A stretch of 64,000 nucleotides of DNA from an uncultured Lachnospiraceae bacterium (GTDB taxonomy: Bacteria; Bacillota; Clostridia; Lachnospirales; Lachnospiraceae). The stretch covers positions 4,296 through 68,295 of the forward strand of contig CAJUHH010000018.1 of assembly GCA_910585965.1 (NCBI GenBank). The letters run 5' to 3'. The notes below the pieces were generated by a model. That model saw only the letters and a list, made by a program, of their open reading frames with translations. It was not told the origin of the DNA and made no database searches. Position numbers and translations under genes: made by a program. This document shows, piece after piece, positions 31,752 to 41,033 of the stretch (position 1 is the stretch's first letter; every line of letters starts with the position of its first letter).

Positions 31752-33011
31752 CTACTCCTTCTGTAAGAAGGAGTTTCCCTCCGCTGCGGAAATCCCCGCC
31801 TGATAGCCGGTAGACCAGGCTATCTGCAGATTGAAACCTCCGGTCAGCGCATCCACGTCCATCACTTCGCCTGCAAAATACAGTCCCTCAATGATCCTGG
31901 ATTCCATCGTGGAGGGATTGATCTCTTTTACATGGATGCCGCCCCTTGTCACCACCGCTTCCTCATAGCCTCTCGTTCCCGTCACCGTCATCTCCATGTT
32001 TTTGATCAGATGAACCAAACGGCTCCGCTCTTCTTTCGTAATCTCATGGACTTTCTTTTCCCCATCTATGCCGGACAACATAATCATAACCGGAATCAGC
32101 CTGGAAGGGAACAGTTTGCCAAGAGAATTCTTAAACTGCTTCTTTTTGTTTTCTTCAAAATCCCTTAAAAGTCTTTTATCCACTTGCTCCGGCGCAAGGG
32201 CCGGTTTCAGGTCCAGGCGAAGCACCGCCTTTTCACCTTTGCCTTTTTTTCCATAATAGCTGCTTGCACTTAAAACCAACGGCCCGCTTACCCCGAAATG
32301 AGTAAAAAGCATTTCCCCGAATCCTTCATATAGCGGTTTTTTCCCTTGCATAAAAAGAGAAACCTTTACATTTTTCAAAGAAAGCCCCTGCAAAGATTTG
32401 CACCACTCTTCCTGTATCGTCAGCGGCACAAGGGAAGGAAATGTTTCTTTTATGGTATGTCCTTCCTCCGCCGCCATCCGATAGCCGTCCCCGTCGGATC
32501 CCGTCAGGGGATAAGACAGCCCGCCGGTAGCTAGGATGACCGCATCCCCATATTCCAGCTTTCCGTCCGCCAGTTCCACGCCTTTTATTTTTCCATCCTC
32601 TGCCAGAAGTCTTTTTACCTCCGCACGGAGCCGGATATCTGCCTTTCCTTTCCGCAGCCGTCTCTCCAGCGCCGCCGTTACGTCATACGCATGGTCGGAA
32701 ACAGGGAATACTCTCCCTCCCCTCTCCACTTTCACCGGACATCCCCAGGTTTCAAACCATTCCATCGCCGCATGGTTGTCAAACCCGTAAAAAGAGCTGT
32801 AAAGAAACTTGGCATTGGTCATGACGTTCTGGAACAATATTTCCATATCACAGTCGTTGGTCAGGTTGCATCTTCCTTTTCCCGTAATAAACAACTTTTT
32901 CCCCAGTTTCTCATTTTTTTCAAAAAGAACCGCCCTGCCTCCTGCCTGCAGTACGGAAGCAGCTGCCATCATCCCCGCAGCTCCTCCCCCTATTACTATT
33001 ATTTTTCTCAT
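31752..33011 (-). CDS. NAD(P)/FAD-dependent oxidoreductase, HI0933/BaiN family
   Basis: The 419-residue flavoprotein starts with the FAD-binding motif KIIVIGGGAAGMMAAASV and has the family's GKKLFITGKGRCNLTND, ATGGLSYPLTGSDGDGY and C-terminal GEVMDVDALTGGFNLQIAW blocks. Members of this family include a 3-dehydro-bile-acid delta-reductase, but most have no assigned substrate. The start at 33011 (MRKI) has GAGG five bases upstream; a longer frame beginning at 33056 would disrupt the dinucleotide-binding N-terminus. It leads the cmk-ispH-rpsA series. Confidence 0.9.
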   Translation of the reverse strand: MRKIIVIGGGAAGMMAAASVLQAGGRAVLFEKNEKLGKKLFITGKGRCNLTNDCDMEILFQNVMTNAKFLYSSFYGFDNHAAMEWFETWGCPVKVERGGRVFPVSDHAYDVTAALERRLRKGKADIRLRAEVKRLLAEDGKIKGVELADGKLEYGDAVILATGGLSYPLTGSDGDGYRMAAEEGHTIKETFPSLVPLTIQEEWCKSLQGLSLKNVKVSLFMQGKKPLYEGFGEMLFTHFGVSGPLVLSASSYYGKKGKGEKAVLRLDLKPALAPEQVDKRLLRDFEENKKKQFKNSLGKLFPSRLIPVMIMLSGIDGEKKVHEITKEERSRLVHLIKNMEMTVTGTRGYEEAVVTRGGIHVKEINPSTMESRIIEGLYFAGEVMDVDALTGGFNLQIAWSTGYQAGISAAEGNSFLQKE

Positions 33012-33052
33012 TTTTCCTCGCTTCCAAACTTTTTCTGCCAAAAATACTTTTA

Positions 33053-34018
33053 TCAAAAGCCCGATTCACTGCCCGAAGCTTTCTCTTCGGTCCGAAGCGG
33101 ATAATTTAGCATCGGCTCCTCATCGATAAAATTAATCTCGTCGTTCAGGTAAACCTGGTAATTATTCCATGCCTGCTCCAGTTCTTCCAGATTATGTTTG
33201 ACATCCTCAGGACGCTTTAAGCAGAGCGCCACTACCAGCGCATTGATCAGGCTTAAGGGAGCCACCAGCGAATCCACGATAGAAACCATATCGCTTCTGG
33301 CAAAAAGGTTGCAGGAAGAATACAAGTTCATCGGCGAATGCACGCTGTCCGTAATGGCAATCACTTTGGCGTTCCTGTCATTGGCAAATTCCATAGCTTT
33401 CAGCGTGCGCATGGAATACCTGGGGAAGCTGATCCCCACGATAGCATCCTTTTCGTTGATTCTAATCATCTGCTCAAACATTTCGCTGGTACTGGTCGTC
33501 CGCAGAAGCACCACGTTCCCTCTTATCATATTCAGATAAAAATGCAGGAAATCCGCCAGCGGCTCGCAGCTCCTGATTCCTACAATATACACAGTCTTAG
33601 CTTCCAGAATCGTATCCACAGCAATTTCAAAAGACGCGCTGTCCAGATGGCCGATGGTATCCCTGATTTTTTCTATATCCGCTTCCAGCACGGAGGTGAC
33701 AATTTCCGACTGCGTGCTTCTTCCATACTTCACGCCGATTTTCTGAACCGAATTCAGCTTATCCTTCACCCATTCTTCCAAAGCCTTCTGGAACTCAGGA
33801 TAACCGTCATAGCCAATGCCGGAGGCAAACCGCACTACCGTAGACTCGCTTACTTTCACGGTCTCGCCGAGTTTGGCCGCCGTCATAAATACCGCCTGTT
33901 CATAATGGTCGGTAATATAAGCCGCAATCGCCTTATGGCTCTTGCTCATTTTGGGATATCGGCCGCTGATCTTTGAAATAATATCGATATCTTCTTCCTT
34001 CCTCGTATCTTTTTCCAT
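33053..34018 (-). CDS. MurR/RpiR family transcriptional regulator
   Basis: The 321-residue protein has an N-terminal helix-turn-helix RpiR domain (about residues 15-90) with SKSHKAIAAYI and KVSESTVVRFASGIGYDGYPEFQ. A SIS sugar-phosphate-binding domain follows (about 135-265) with AKTVYIVGIRSCEPLADFL. Family members sense phosphosugars or related metabolites. It lies 63 bases downstream of oadA, behind a terminator-like hairpin, so it may be expressed by read-through and could control the decarboxylase cluster. The start at 34018 has GAGGAT upstream. Confidence 0.87.
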   Translation of the reverse strand: MEKDTRKEEDIDIISKISGRYPKMSKSHKAIAAYITDHYEQAVFMTAAKLGETVKVSESTVVRFASGIGYDGYPEFQKALEEWVKDKLNSVQKIGVKYGRSTQSEIVTSVLEADIEKIRDTIGHLDSASFEIAVDTILEAKTVYIVGIRSCEPLADFLHFYLNMIRGNVVLLRTTSTSEMFEQMIRINEKDAIVGISFPRYSMRTLKAMEFANDRNAKVIAITDSVHSPMNLYSSCNLFARSDMVSIVDSLVAPLSLINALVVALCLKRPEDVKHNLEELEQAWNNYQVYLNDEINFIDEEPMLNYPLRTEEKASGSESGF

Positions 34019-34035
34019 CCTGTGTATCCTCATTT

Positions 34036-34068
34036 TTGAAAAAGGAGCTGGCCCGGCGGCCAACTCCT
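34036..34068 (-). terminator. Terminator or attenuator between oadA and the RpiR gene
   Basis: On the minus strand AGGAGTTGGCC pairs with GGCCAGCTCCT over a four-base loop, followed by TTTTTCA. It lies 13 bases after the oadA stop and just ahead of the regulator's ribosome binding site. Confidence 0.8.
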
Positions 34069-34081
34069 GATAAAATCCTTC

Positions 34082-35509
34082 TTAAACCGGATAAGCCCCA
34101 TTTTTCGTATCCGCTTGGGTCATATCCACTTTTTCCTGCTGTGCCTGGCGGTATTTGAAGAAATCGGTAGCTACCTGCGGGAACAACGCATAGGACAATA
34201 CGTCCTCGTCCTGCTGCTTCCATTCCTTCATTTCTGCTTCCAGCTTATCCATCTCGTTTTCGATCAGATCCGCCGGACGGCAGGTGATCCTCTTCTCGCC
34301 CGGAATAACCTTATCGATGATTTCCTGGTTCATCGGCTTGATCGTCTGCCCGTATTCACCGCGCAAAACCGCCTTTGTCTCCTTCGTCGCCATCTTATAG
34401 CGCTCGCCCAGCAATACATTAAATACAGCCTGCGTGCCGACGATCTGGGATGAAGGCGTAACGAGCGGGGGTTCGCCGAGATCCTTCCTTACTGCCGGGA
34501 TCTCTCTCAGCACATCATAATATTTGTCTTCCGCGTTCTGCTCTTTCAGCTGGCTTACCATGTTGGAAAGCATGCCGCCCGGTACCTGGTAGAGCAGAGT
34601 CTTGATATCCACGCCCATCACCTTCGGATTCAGAAGGCCGCTTGCCAGACATTCATCCCTATAAGGCCTGAAGTAATCCGCGATTTCCGCAAGCACGTTC
34701 TGGTCATAGCCAGTATCATAAGGAGTCCCCTTAAAGGTTTCTACCATAACTTCCGTCGCCGGCTGGGAAGTACCCAGGGCAAACGGCGAGATCGCACAGT
34801 CGATCACATCCACGCCCGCTTCCACTGCCTTCAGATAGGTCATGCTGGCTACGCCGGAAGTATAATGCGTATGGAGCTGGATCGGCAGCTTCGTCGCGCT
34901 CTTCATGGCGGAAATCATTTCCGTCGCCTTATAAGGAACGAGAAGTCCTGCCATATCTTTGATACAGATGGAATCCGCGCCCATCTCTTCAATCTTCTTC
35001 GCCATGTCCACCCAATACTCCAAAGTATAGGCATCCCCAAGCGTATAAGACAATGCTACCTGGGCATGGCCCCTGCCTTCCCTCTGTTTTACCGTATTGG
35101 TCGCATTCACTGCTTCCTGCAGATTACGCAGGTCGTTCAAGCAGTCGAAGATTCGGATAATATCGATGCCGTTGGCAATGGATTTTTCTACGAAATAATC
35201 CACCACGTCATCCGCATAAGGACGGTATCCAAGGATATTCTGTCCCCTGAAAAGCATCTGCAATTTTGTATTTTTAAAACCGTCCCTTAACTTTCTCAAT
35301 CTTTCCCAGGGATCTTCCTTCAGGAAACGGAGAGAAGCGTCAAAAGTAGCCCCGCCCCAGCACTCTACCGCATGATAACCCACTTTATCCATTTTCTCAA
35401 TGATCGGAAGCATCTTTTCGGTAGGCATCCTCGTTGCGATCAGTGACTGATGCGCATCGCGGAGAACGGTTTCCATAATTCCAATCGGTTTTTTCACCTG
35501 TTCTGACAT
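34082..35509 (-). CDS. oadA: Oxaloacetate decarboxylase alpha / pyruvate carboxylase B-type carboxyltransferase
   Basis: The 475-residue enzyme has the HMGL-like barrel: VLRDAHQSLIATRM at the N-terminus, CIKDMAGLLVP with the catalytic lysine, and LHTHYTSGVA with metal-binding histidines. A conserved PYC/OADA domain reaches to about residue 440. It ends without a biotin-attachment domain, so the carrier must come in trans from the gene at 36794. The reaction is carboxyl transfer between oxaloacetate/pyruvate and biotin. AGGAGG lies before the ATG. It is the last enzyme gene of a five-gene cluster. Confidence 0.92.
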   Translation of the reverse strand: MSEQVKKPIGIMETVLRDAHQSLIATRMPTEKMLPIIEKMDKVGYHAVECWGGATFDASLRFLKEDPWERLRKLRDGFKNTKLQMLFRGQNILGYRPYADDVVDYFVEKSIANGIDIIRIFDCLNDLRNLQEAVNATNTVKQREGRGHAQVALSYTLGDAYTLEYWVDMAKKIEEMGADSICIKDMAGLLVPYKATEMISAMKSATKLPIQLHTHYTSGVASMTYLKAVEAGVDVIDCAISPFALGTSQPATEVMVETFKGTPYDTGYDQNVLAEIADYFRPYRDECLASGLLNPKVMGVDIKTLLYQVPGGMLSNMVSQLKEQNAEDKYYDVLREIPAVRKDLGEPPLVTPSSQIVGTQAVFNVLLGERYKMATKETKAVLRGEYGQTIKPMNQEIIDKVIPGEKRITCRPADLIENEMDKLEAEMKEWKQQDEDVLSYALFPQVATDFFKYRQAQQEKVDMTQADTKNGAYPV

Positions 35510-35549
35510 TTTCTATTCCTCCTTAACAATCCGGCTTTAAGCCATTCCA

Positions 35550-36707
35550 TTAAAATACTCCAAATACCGCCATGAAAGTTCCGGCCGCCACTGCCGTACC
35601 GATAACCCCGGCTACGTTAGGCCCCATCGCATGCATAAGCAGGAAGTTGGTCGGATCTGCTTCCGCTCCTACCTTCTGGGACACCCTGGCTGCCATAGGA
35701 ACTGCGGATACGCCCGCAGAACCGATCAGAGGGTTTACCTTTCCATGGGTAAAGATGCACATCAATTTACCAAACAATACGCCCGCCGCCGTACCGAATG
35801 CAAACGCGATCAGTCCGAGCGCGACGATTTTCAGCGTATCCAGATTCAGGAACGCTTCCGCGCTGGTAGTAGCGCCTACGGAAGTGCCGAGCAGGATGAC
35901 TACGATGTACATAAGAGCGTTAGATGCCGTATCCGTCAGCTGTCTTACCACGCCGGATTCCCTGAAGAGATTACCGAGCATCAGCATACCTACGAGGGGC
36001 GCTGTGGTAGGAAGGATCAGACATACAACGATCGTTACGATGATAGGGAACAAGATCTTCTCCAGCTTGGAAACCGGACGAAGCTGCGCCATCTTGATCT
36101 TTCTTTCTTTTTCCGTTGTCAGCAGTTTCATAATCGGCGGCTGGATGATCGGCACCAGCGACATATAAGAATACGCCGCTACCGCTATCGGTCCGAGAAG
36201 GGCCGTCTGTCCCAGTTTTCCTGCAAGGAAAATGGAAGTCGGGCCGTCCGCGCCTCCGATGATGGAGATTGCTGCCGCCGCCTTATCATTAAATCCAAGG
36301 CCGATTGCTCCGAAGTATGCGGCAAAAATACCGAACTGCGCCGCCGCGCCGAGCAGAAAGCTCTTAGGGTTGGCAATCAAAGGGCCGAAGTCCGTCATCG
36401 CGCCGACTCCCATAAAGATAAGAGAAGGCAGGATCGCCCATTCGTCTAAGAGATAGAAATAATAAAGCAAGCCGCCCGCCCCGTTTGCTGAATCCTCGAT
36501 ACTCATCATAATATCGGGATAGATATTCACGAGCAGCATGCCAAATGCTATCGGCGTTAATAACAATGGCTCAAAGCCCTTTGCGATAGCAAGGTATAGA
36601 AATCCGCAAGCTACTGCAATCATCAGGTAATTTCCCCATGTAAGGTTGAAAAAGGCCGTCTGATGCACTAGGTTGTCTAATGTATTTGCTATATAACTGA
36701 AATCCAT
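35550..36707 (-). CDS. oadB: Sodium-translocating decarboxylase beta subunit
   Basis: The 385-residue membrane protein has about eleven hydrophobic segments. It carries the family hallmark ISIIGGADGPTSIFLAGKLG, whose aspartate is essential for carboxybiotin decarboxylation and Na+ movement, and the C-terminal SAGVSAVPMAARVSQ and HAMGPNVAGVIG blocks. It couples decarboxylation of carboxybiotin to Na+ export and serves oxaloacetate, methylmalonyl-CoA and glutaconyl-CoA decarboxylases alike. Confidence 0.95.
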   Translation of the reverse strand: MDFSYIANTLDNLVHQTAFFNLTWGNYLMIAVACGFLYLAIAKGFEPLLLTPIAFGMLLVNIYPDIMMSIEDSANGAGGLLYYFYLLDEWAILPSLIFMGVGAMTDFGPLIANPKSFLLGAAAQFGIFAAYFGAIGLGFNDKAAAAISIIGGADGPTSIFLAGKLGQTALLGPIAVAAYSYMSLVPIIQPPIMKLLTTEKERKIKMAQLRPVSKLEKILFPIIVTIVVCLILPTTAPLVGMLMLGNLFRESGVVRQLTDTASNALMYIVVILLGTSVGATTSAEAFLNLDTLKIVALGLIAFAFGTAAGVLFGKLMCIFTHGKVNPLIGSAGVSAVPMAARVSQKVGAEADPTNFLLMHAMGPNVAGVIGTAVAAGTFMAVFGVF

Positions 36708-36793
36708 TACTTTGACCTCCTGTTTTGATTCACGATCTGCAAACGCGTATCAAATACGGATATGTTATGCCGTATTTGCCCGCGTCCCCGTCT

Positions 36794-37168
36794 TTAGTTT
36801 AAAGTTGCGAGCAATGCACCCGCCTCTACGGGATCGCCAACGGATACGTCAACGCTTGCCACTGTGCCGTCCTGAGGCGCCACAACCGGGATTTCCATTT
36901 TCATAGCCTCAAGCACAACTACGGTATCGCCTGCCTTTATTGTCTGTCCGACTTTTGCCTCCACTGCAAATACTTTGCCGGCTGCGCCCGCCTCTACTCT
37001 TACGCTTCCTGCCGCGCCGCCCGCTGCAGGTTTTGCCGCTGCCTTGGGAGCTGCTTTCGGCGCTGCCTTGGGAGCTGCGGGAGCCGCTGCCGGAGCGCCT
37101 GCGGATGCGCCTTCTTCTACTACTACATCATATACGTTTCCATTTACGGTAATGGTATAATTTTTCAT
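36794..37168 (-). CDS. Biotin carrier protein of the decarboxylase (gamma subunit)
   Basis: The 124-residue protein has a short N-terminal strand region (MKNYTITVNGNVYDVVV), an alanine/proline/lysine-rich flexible linker at about residues 21-54 with repeated APKA units, and a biotinyl domain. The domain contains VVLEAMKMEIPV, with Lys90 as the biotinylation site. It is the mobile carrier between carboxyltransferase and the OadB pump and corresponds to the 1.3S subunit of transcarboxylase or the gamma subunit of methylmalonyl-CoA decarboxylase. Confidence 0.93.
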   Translation of the reverse strand: MKNYTITVNGNVYDVVVEEGASAGAPAAAPAAPKAAPKAAPKAAAKPAAGGAAGSVRVEAGAAGKVFAVEAKVGQTIKAGDTVVVLEAMKMEIPVVAPQDGTVASVDVSVGDPVEAGALLATLN

Positions 37169-37225
37169 TTCTTATTCCTCCTGTTATCACCTTACAACTT
37201 ACAACTCACAACTTATCAACTTAGA

Positions 37226-37963
37226 TTAAAACATTCTTCTTTTTCTGATCGATCTGACTACAAAGCCGTCCGTGGAAGACGCGCCTTCGCTCGCCGCGAT
37301 TGCCGCCGCAATAACAGCCACCAGTTCCAGGTCGTCCGTTTCGTCTTCCCCTGCCGCCGGAACAGCAGCCGGAGCCGCCGCCGGAACGGGTTTTGCCGCT
37401 TCCTGTTTCGGCTTCTTTGTAAATGCCGCCTGGATCTTAGGGATAAAGGTAAAGCATGAAATAATCAGGCTGATAAGAATCAGCACGATAAATACCGTTC
37501 CCATGCCGAGCAGCGTATTCATGAATGCCTTTGCCATTAATTCTTTAAATGAATAGATCACGTTTGTGGACATGCTGGTCAGCCTGTATTCATCATCAAA
37601 AATCATTTCGATATTTGCATCATGGCTTGTGCCGTCCACCTTCAGATTGACGATGATCCCGTCGTCATTGATTTCTGCGCTTCTTTCCACAATATCAACA
37701 TAATCACCCATATCGGCCTGAGCGCTTTCCCAGCTGGCAAATGCCGCTGCCAAAACCGGATCCGCCTTTGCATACTGCGCTTTGTCCGCCTCATATGCGC
37801 CGGAGCAAAGTTCCCTGACGCTCAGGAAAAACCCTTCGCCATTGTAGATTGCCTCTTCTTCCGACATCTCCATCCATGCGGCCGCATCCTTCTGCTCGTC
37901 CCCGCATGCGCTCGCTCCCAGGATACAGGTAATCATACCTAATACTAATAACCATTTTTTCAT
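37226..37963 (-). CDS. Enlarged OadG-like subunit with lipoprotein-type signal
   Basis: The 245-residue protein starts with a lipoprotein-like signal ending ILGASAC (Cys near 20). An external region of about 130 residues follows, with a DUF3887-like cystatin fold feel (NDDGIIVNLKVDGTSHDANIE). Then comes one membrane helix (about 155-178, GTVFIVLILISLIISCF) and a cytoplasmic Ala/Pro-rich tail ending in DGFVVRSIRKRRMF. OadG/delta subunits are usually about 85-110 residues: one helix plus such a tail. The extra external domain is unusual. It would assemble OadA, carrier and OadB. Confidence 0.75.
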   Translation of the reverse strand: MKKWLLVLGMITCILGASACGDEQKDAAAWMEMSEEEAIYNGEGFFLSVRELCSGAYEADKAQYAKADPVLAAAFASWESAQADMGDYVDIVERSAEINDDGIIVNLKVDGTSHDANIEMIFDDEYRLTSMSTNVIYSFKELMAKAFMNTLLGMGTVFIVLILISLIISCFTFIPKIQAAFTKKPKQEAAKPVPAAAPAAVPAAGEDETDDLELVAVIAAAIAASEGASSTDGFVVRSIRKRRMF

Positions 37964-37980
37964 ATTAAGTATCATCCTTT

Positions 37981-39411
37981 CTATACGGTGCCGTGTTTTT
38001 TTGCCGGGCGGTCTTCCTGTTTGGTATATAACATTTCAAATGCGCCGATCACATATTTCCTCGTATCTTCCGGCGACACGATCTGATCCACATATCCTCT
38101 TCTTGCCGCGCTTTCCGCACTCGTCTGAAGACGCGCATATTCTTTCGCACAGGCATCGATCGCTTCGGAACCTTGTCCATCGCAGATAATCTTCGCAGCA
38201 AGCTTCGCATCCATCGTTCCGATCTCCGCATCCGGCCATGCCATCGTAATATCCGCGCCGATCGCCTTGGAATTCATCGCCACATAAGCGCTGCCATATG
38301 CCTTGCGCGTAATTACATTCACCTTCGGAACCGTAGCATTCGCGAAAGCGTATGTAAGGCGCGCAACTGCCTTAGCCATCCTTTTTTCCGAACATTTTGC
38401 GGAAGCGAATCCTTTGACATTCGTCAACGATAACACCGGAATTTCAAAAGCATCGCAGAACGCGATGAAGTCCGCCGCCTTTTCGCATCCCCTCACCGAC
38501 AATACCTCGTCAAACTTATCCGTAACCGTTCCCTCTTCGCCGTAAACTTCCGTACGGTTCGCCACAGCGCCTACCGTAGCCCCGTTCAGCTTGATAAAGC
38601 CTGTCACCATATCTTTTGCATAATTTCTCTTCGTCTCAAAAAATATACCGTTGTCAGAAATCTGGGAGAGCGCAATTGAAGTATCTCCCGCGCAGTTTTC
38701 CAGCCCTTCGCATAATCTGTTCAAATCATCCGCGCATTCATCGAATGCCGTATTATCTTCATTATTTGCAGGAAGCATGGAAACCAGCTCCCTGATCTGT
38801 GCGAGTATATCCGCTTCGGATGCCGTCACGTCTACAATGCCGGCCTCTTCGCTCTGGAATGCCGCAGAAGAAGTATCGCATCTGGAAATCTCATTGCCAT
38901 CGATCGCATTCGGGGCATTGACAAATAATTTCGCCGTCTTTTCCTCCATGAACGTGAAATCCGTCAATGTCGGGACAACGGCAAGGCCGCCGCCGCAGGT
39001 CCCGAAAATCGCCGTAATCTGGGGAACCACTCCCGACGCATCCACCTGCTTCTTATAAATCTCGCCAAAACCATTCAATGCATCCGTCGCTTCCTGCAGC
39101 CTTAAGCCGGCAGAATCGATCAGCCCGATCACCGGTGCGCCCATCTTCATTGCCAAATCATAAAGACCGGCAATTTTCTTCGCATGCATTTCACCGATGG
39201 TTCCATTCAATACAGACGCATCCTGGCTGTAAACATACACAAGATTGCCGTCGATCACTCCGTAGCCGGTAATAACGCCGTCCGAAGGAGTCTCTGTCTG
39301 CTTCAGATTGAAATCAGTCGCCCTTGCCGTAACAAGCGCCCCTATTTCAACGAAACTGTTTTCATCGAGTAAAGCATTGATTCTTTGACTCGCTTGTGAA
39401 GTAGTACTCAT
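37981..39411 (-). CDS. Acyl-CoA carboxyltransferase (MmdA/12S-like)
   Basis: The 476-residue protein belongs to the biotin-dependent acyl-CoA carboxyltransferase family, with two crotonase-like halves: GLIDSAGLRLQEA and FGTCGGGLAVVPTLTDF in the first, LTNVKGFAS and RKAYGSAYVAMNSKAIGAD in the second. Such subunits transfer carboxyl groups between acyl-CoA and biotin, as in methylmalonyl-CoA decarboxylase or transcarboxylase 12S. The acyl-CoA used cannot be fixed from sequence. It is about 30-40 residues shorter than typical MmdA. It is the first gene of the cluster. Confidence 0.88.
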   Translation of the reverse strand: MSTTSQASQRINALLDENSFVEIGALVTARATDFNLKQTETPSDGVITGYGVIDGNLVYVYSQDASVLNGTIGEMHAKKIAGLYDLAMKMGAPVIGLIDSAGLRLQEATDALNGFGEIYKKQVDASGVVPQITAIFGTCGGGLAVVPTLTDFTFMEEKTAKLFVNAPNAIDGNEISRCDTSSAAFQSEEAGIVDVTASEADILAQIRELVSMLPANNEDNTAFDECADDLNRLCEGLENCAGDTSIALSQISDNGIFFETKRNYAKDMVTGFIKLNGATVGAVANRTEVYGEEGTVTDKFDEVLSVRGCEKAADFIAFCDAFEIPVLSLTNVKGFASAKCSEKRMAKAVARLTYAFANATVPKVNVITRKAYGSAYVAMNSKAIGADITMAWPDAEIGTMDAKLAAKIICDGQGSEAIDACAKEYARLQTSAESAARRGYVDQIVSPEDTRKYVIGAFEMLYTKQEDRPAKKHGTV

Positions 39412-39535
39412 TTTTTCAGCCCTCCATTTTATATTAAATAAATAAAAACTATTTAACGGGGAACATACCGCATCTTCGGCATGAATGCCGCACGCGGAAT
39501 CTTAATGCCCAAACTTCCCCATGATTCACGGTAGT

Positions 39536-39544
39536 AGTATATCA
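39536..39544 (-). promoter_or_regulatory. Extended -10 promoter of the decarboxylase cluster
   Basis: On the minus strand TGATATACT forms an extended -10 element about 125 bases before the first gene; the -35 is weak. The leader contains a CGGCATTCATGCCG hairpin that might be an operator. Confidence 0.5.
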
Positions 39545-39619
39545 TAAAAGCGAGAAATAGCATAGAATTATTTTTACTTTTTAACACAATTTTTACCCCT
39601 GTCTTTGTAACCCCCCGTT

Positions 39620-40936
39620 TTACAGCGCATACAAGCTCCATATGTATCCAATGGTCCACCGAAAATCCATCCGCTCCACATCCTGGTCCGCCACAATCGA
39701 ATATTCCCCGATCAAATCCCCGTCCAGATAATATTTTACGCTGCCCACCTCGCTCCCGCTCTCCACCGGCGCTGTCAGCGCCTTTGGCAGCTGGATTTTC
39801 TTCTCCACAGCCTCCCCTTCCTTTAAAAGAACCCGCAGCTCCTGCTCCGGCTCTTTCATGGAAATCTTCACGTAAGCCTCATCGTAGGGACGGCCGGACC
39901 CCGGCACGCCGCCTTCCACCGGAAGGGGTTCCAGTTTTGTCTGCTCATAAACATCCCTGTACTCATAATTTTCCAGCCCGTACCCCATCAGTTTCCTCGT
40001 GTCGCTCCATTTATAATTCTTATTGTTCGGCCAGCCGCATGCCAGAAGAGCCACCACAAAAGTTTTCCCGTCCCTCCGCAGCGCCCCTACATAACAGTAA
40101 CCGGCATTATTGGTAAACCCTGTTTTGCCGGACAGCGCGCCGTCCATCATGGAAAGAAAGGCATTATGGTTATTGCAGGAATAACTGCCCCTTCCCTCCC
40201 CGTCAGAAAAGAAATGGCTCTGCGTCCTTGTAATTTCCAGGAATTCCTCTTTTTTCTCCGACTCCTCGATACAATATTTCATGATGCGCGCTAGATCCTT
40301 CGCCGTCGTGGAATGCACTTTCCGTTTGCCCTCCTTGTCTGTAGCGGAAGCATCCAAGCCGTTCGGAGTAATAAAGCATGTATCGAAGCATCCGATATCC
40401 CTCGCCTTCTGGTTCATCATCGCCGCAAAGCCCTCCACGCTTCCCCCGATATGTTCCGCAATCGCCACCGCCGCATCATTATGCGATTCCAGCATGAGGG
40501 AATACAGCAGATCCTCCAGCCGAAACTGCTGCCCTTCCCGCATGCCAAGATGCACCTTCGGCTGCCCCGCCGCATAAGCGGATACCGTCACCATATCCTC
40601 CATATTGCCGTTTTCCAGCGCCAGTATGCATGTCATAATCTTCGTGGTGCTCGCCATGGGCATTGGTTCGTTTTCATTTTTCCCAAATAAAACACGCCCG
40701 GAATCCGCATCCATCAGGACTGCCGAACGGGCGTATAACTGTATGTTTGTACTATTTTCTTCCTTTTCCTCCTCCCGGCCCGCCAAAAGATATCCGGCCG
40801 CCGGAACGGTTACTTCCGCCGACATTTTTTCTTCCGGCCTCTTCCCCTCCGCCGTCAGAATCTGTCCTGCCATAAATAAAATAATTAATACCAGCGCTGC
40901 TGTACGTTTTCCATCTCTTTTCTTTTTCTCTTTCAT
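39620..40936 (-). CDS. D-alanyl-D-alanine carboxypeptidase (PBP5/DacF type)
   Basis: The 438-residue protein has an N-terminal signal or anchor segment (about 10-30) and an S11 peptidase domain. Catalytic motifs are visible: ASTTK (SxxK, near 106), SHN (near 160) and KTG in LSGKTGFTNNAG. A C-terminal PBP5-like domain follows. It trims the terminal D-Ala of peptidoglycan pentapeptides. The ATG at 40936 (MKEKKK) is preferred over an upstream TTG. It follows scpA-scpB on the same strand, as dacF-like genes do in several Clostridia. Confidence 0.88.
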   Translation of the reverse strand: MKEKKKRDGKRTAALVLIILFMAGQILTAEGKRPEEKMSAEVTVPAAGYLLAGREEEKEENSTNIQLYARSAVLMDADSGRVLFGKNENEPMPMASTTKIMTCILALENGNMEDMVTVSAYAAGQPKVHLGMREGQQFRLEDLLYSLMLESHNDAAVAIAEHIGGSVEGFAAMMNQKARDIGCFDTCFITPNGLDASATDKEGKRKVHSTTAKDLARIMKYCIEESEKKEEFLEITRTQSHFFSDGEGRGSYSCNNHNAFLSMMDGALSGKTGFTNNAGYCYVGALRRDGKTFVVALLACGWPNNKNYKWSDTRKLMGYGLENYEYRDVYEQTKLEPLPVEGGVPGSGRPYDEAYVKISMKEPEQELRVLLKEGEAVEKKIQLPKALTAPVESGSEVGSVKYYLDGDLIGEYSIVADQDVERMDFRWTIGYIWSLYAL

Positions 40937-41033
40937 CCCATGTCCCAATTTCTCTTTATCAACTAAAATATATGCTCCTGAAAAGAAAAATAGTCATCCG
41001 GCTTAACGATTTTGCAGCATCAGATAACAGCCC

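Noticed and set aside
37169..37225. Short ACAACTT-type repeats between the biotin carrier and OadG-like genes
   Set aside because: Imperfect and only about 30 bp; no structure or regulatory meaning could be supported.
39453..39659. 68-codon minus-strand frame between the D,D-carboxypeptidase and the decarboxylase cluster
   Set aside because: It overlaps the carboxypeptidase 3' end and the region with the cluster promoter and leader; no ribosome binding site and no conserved features.
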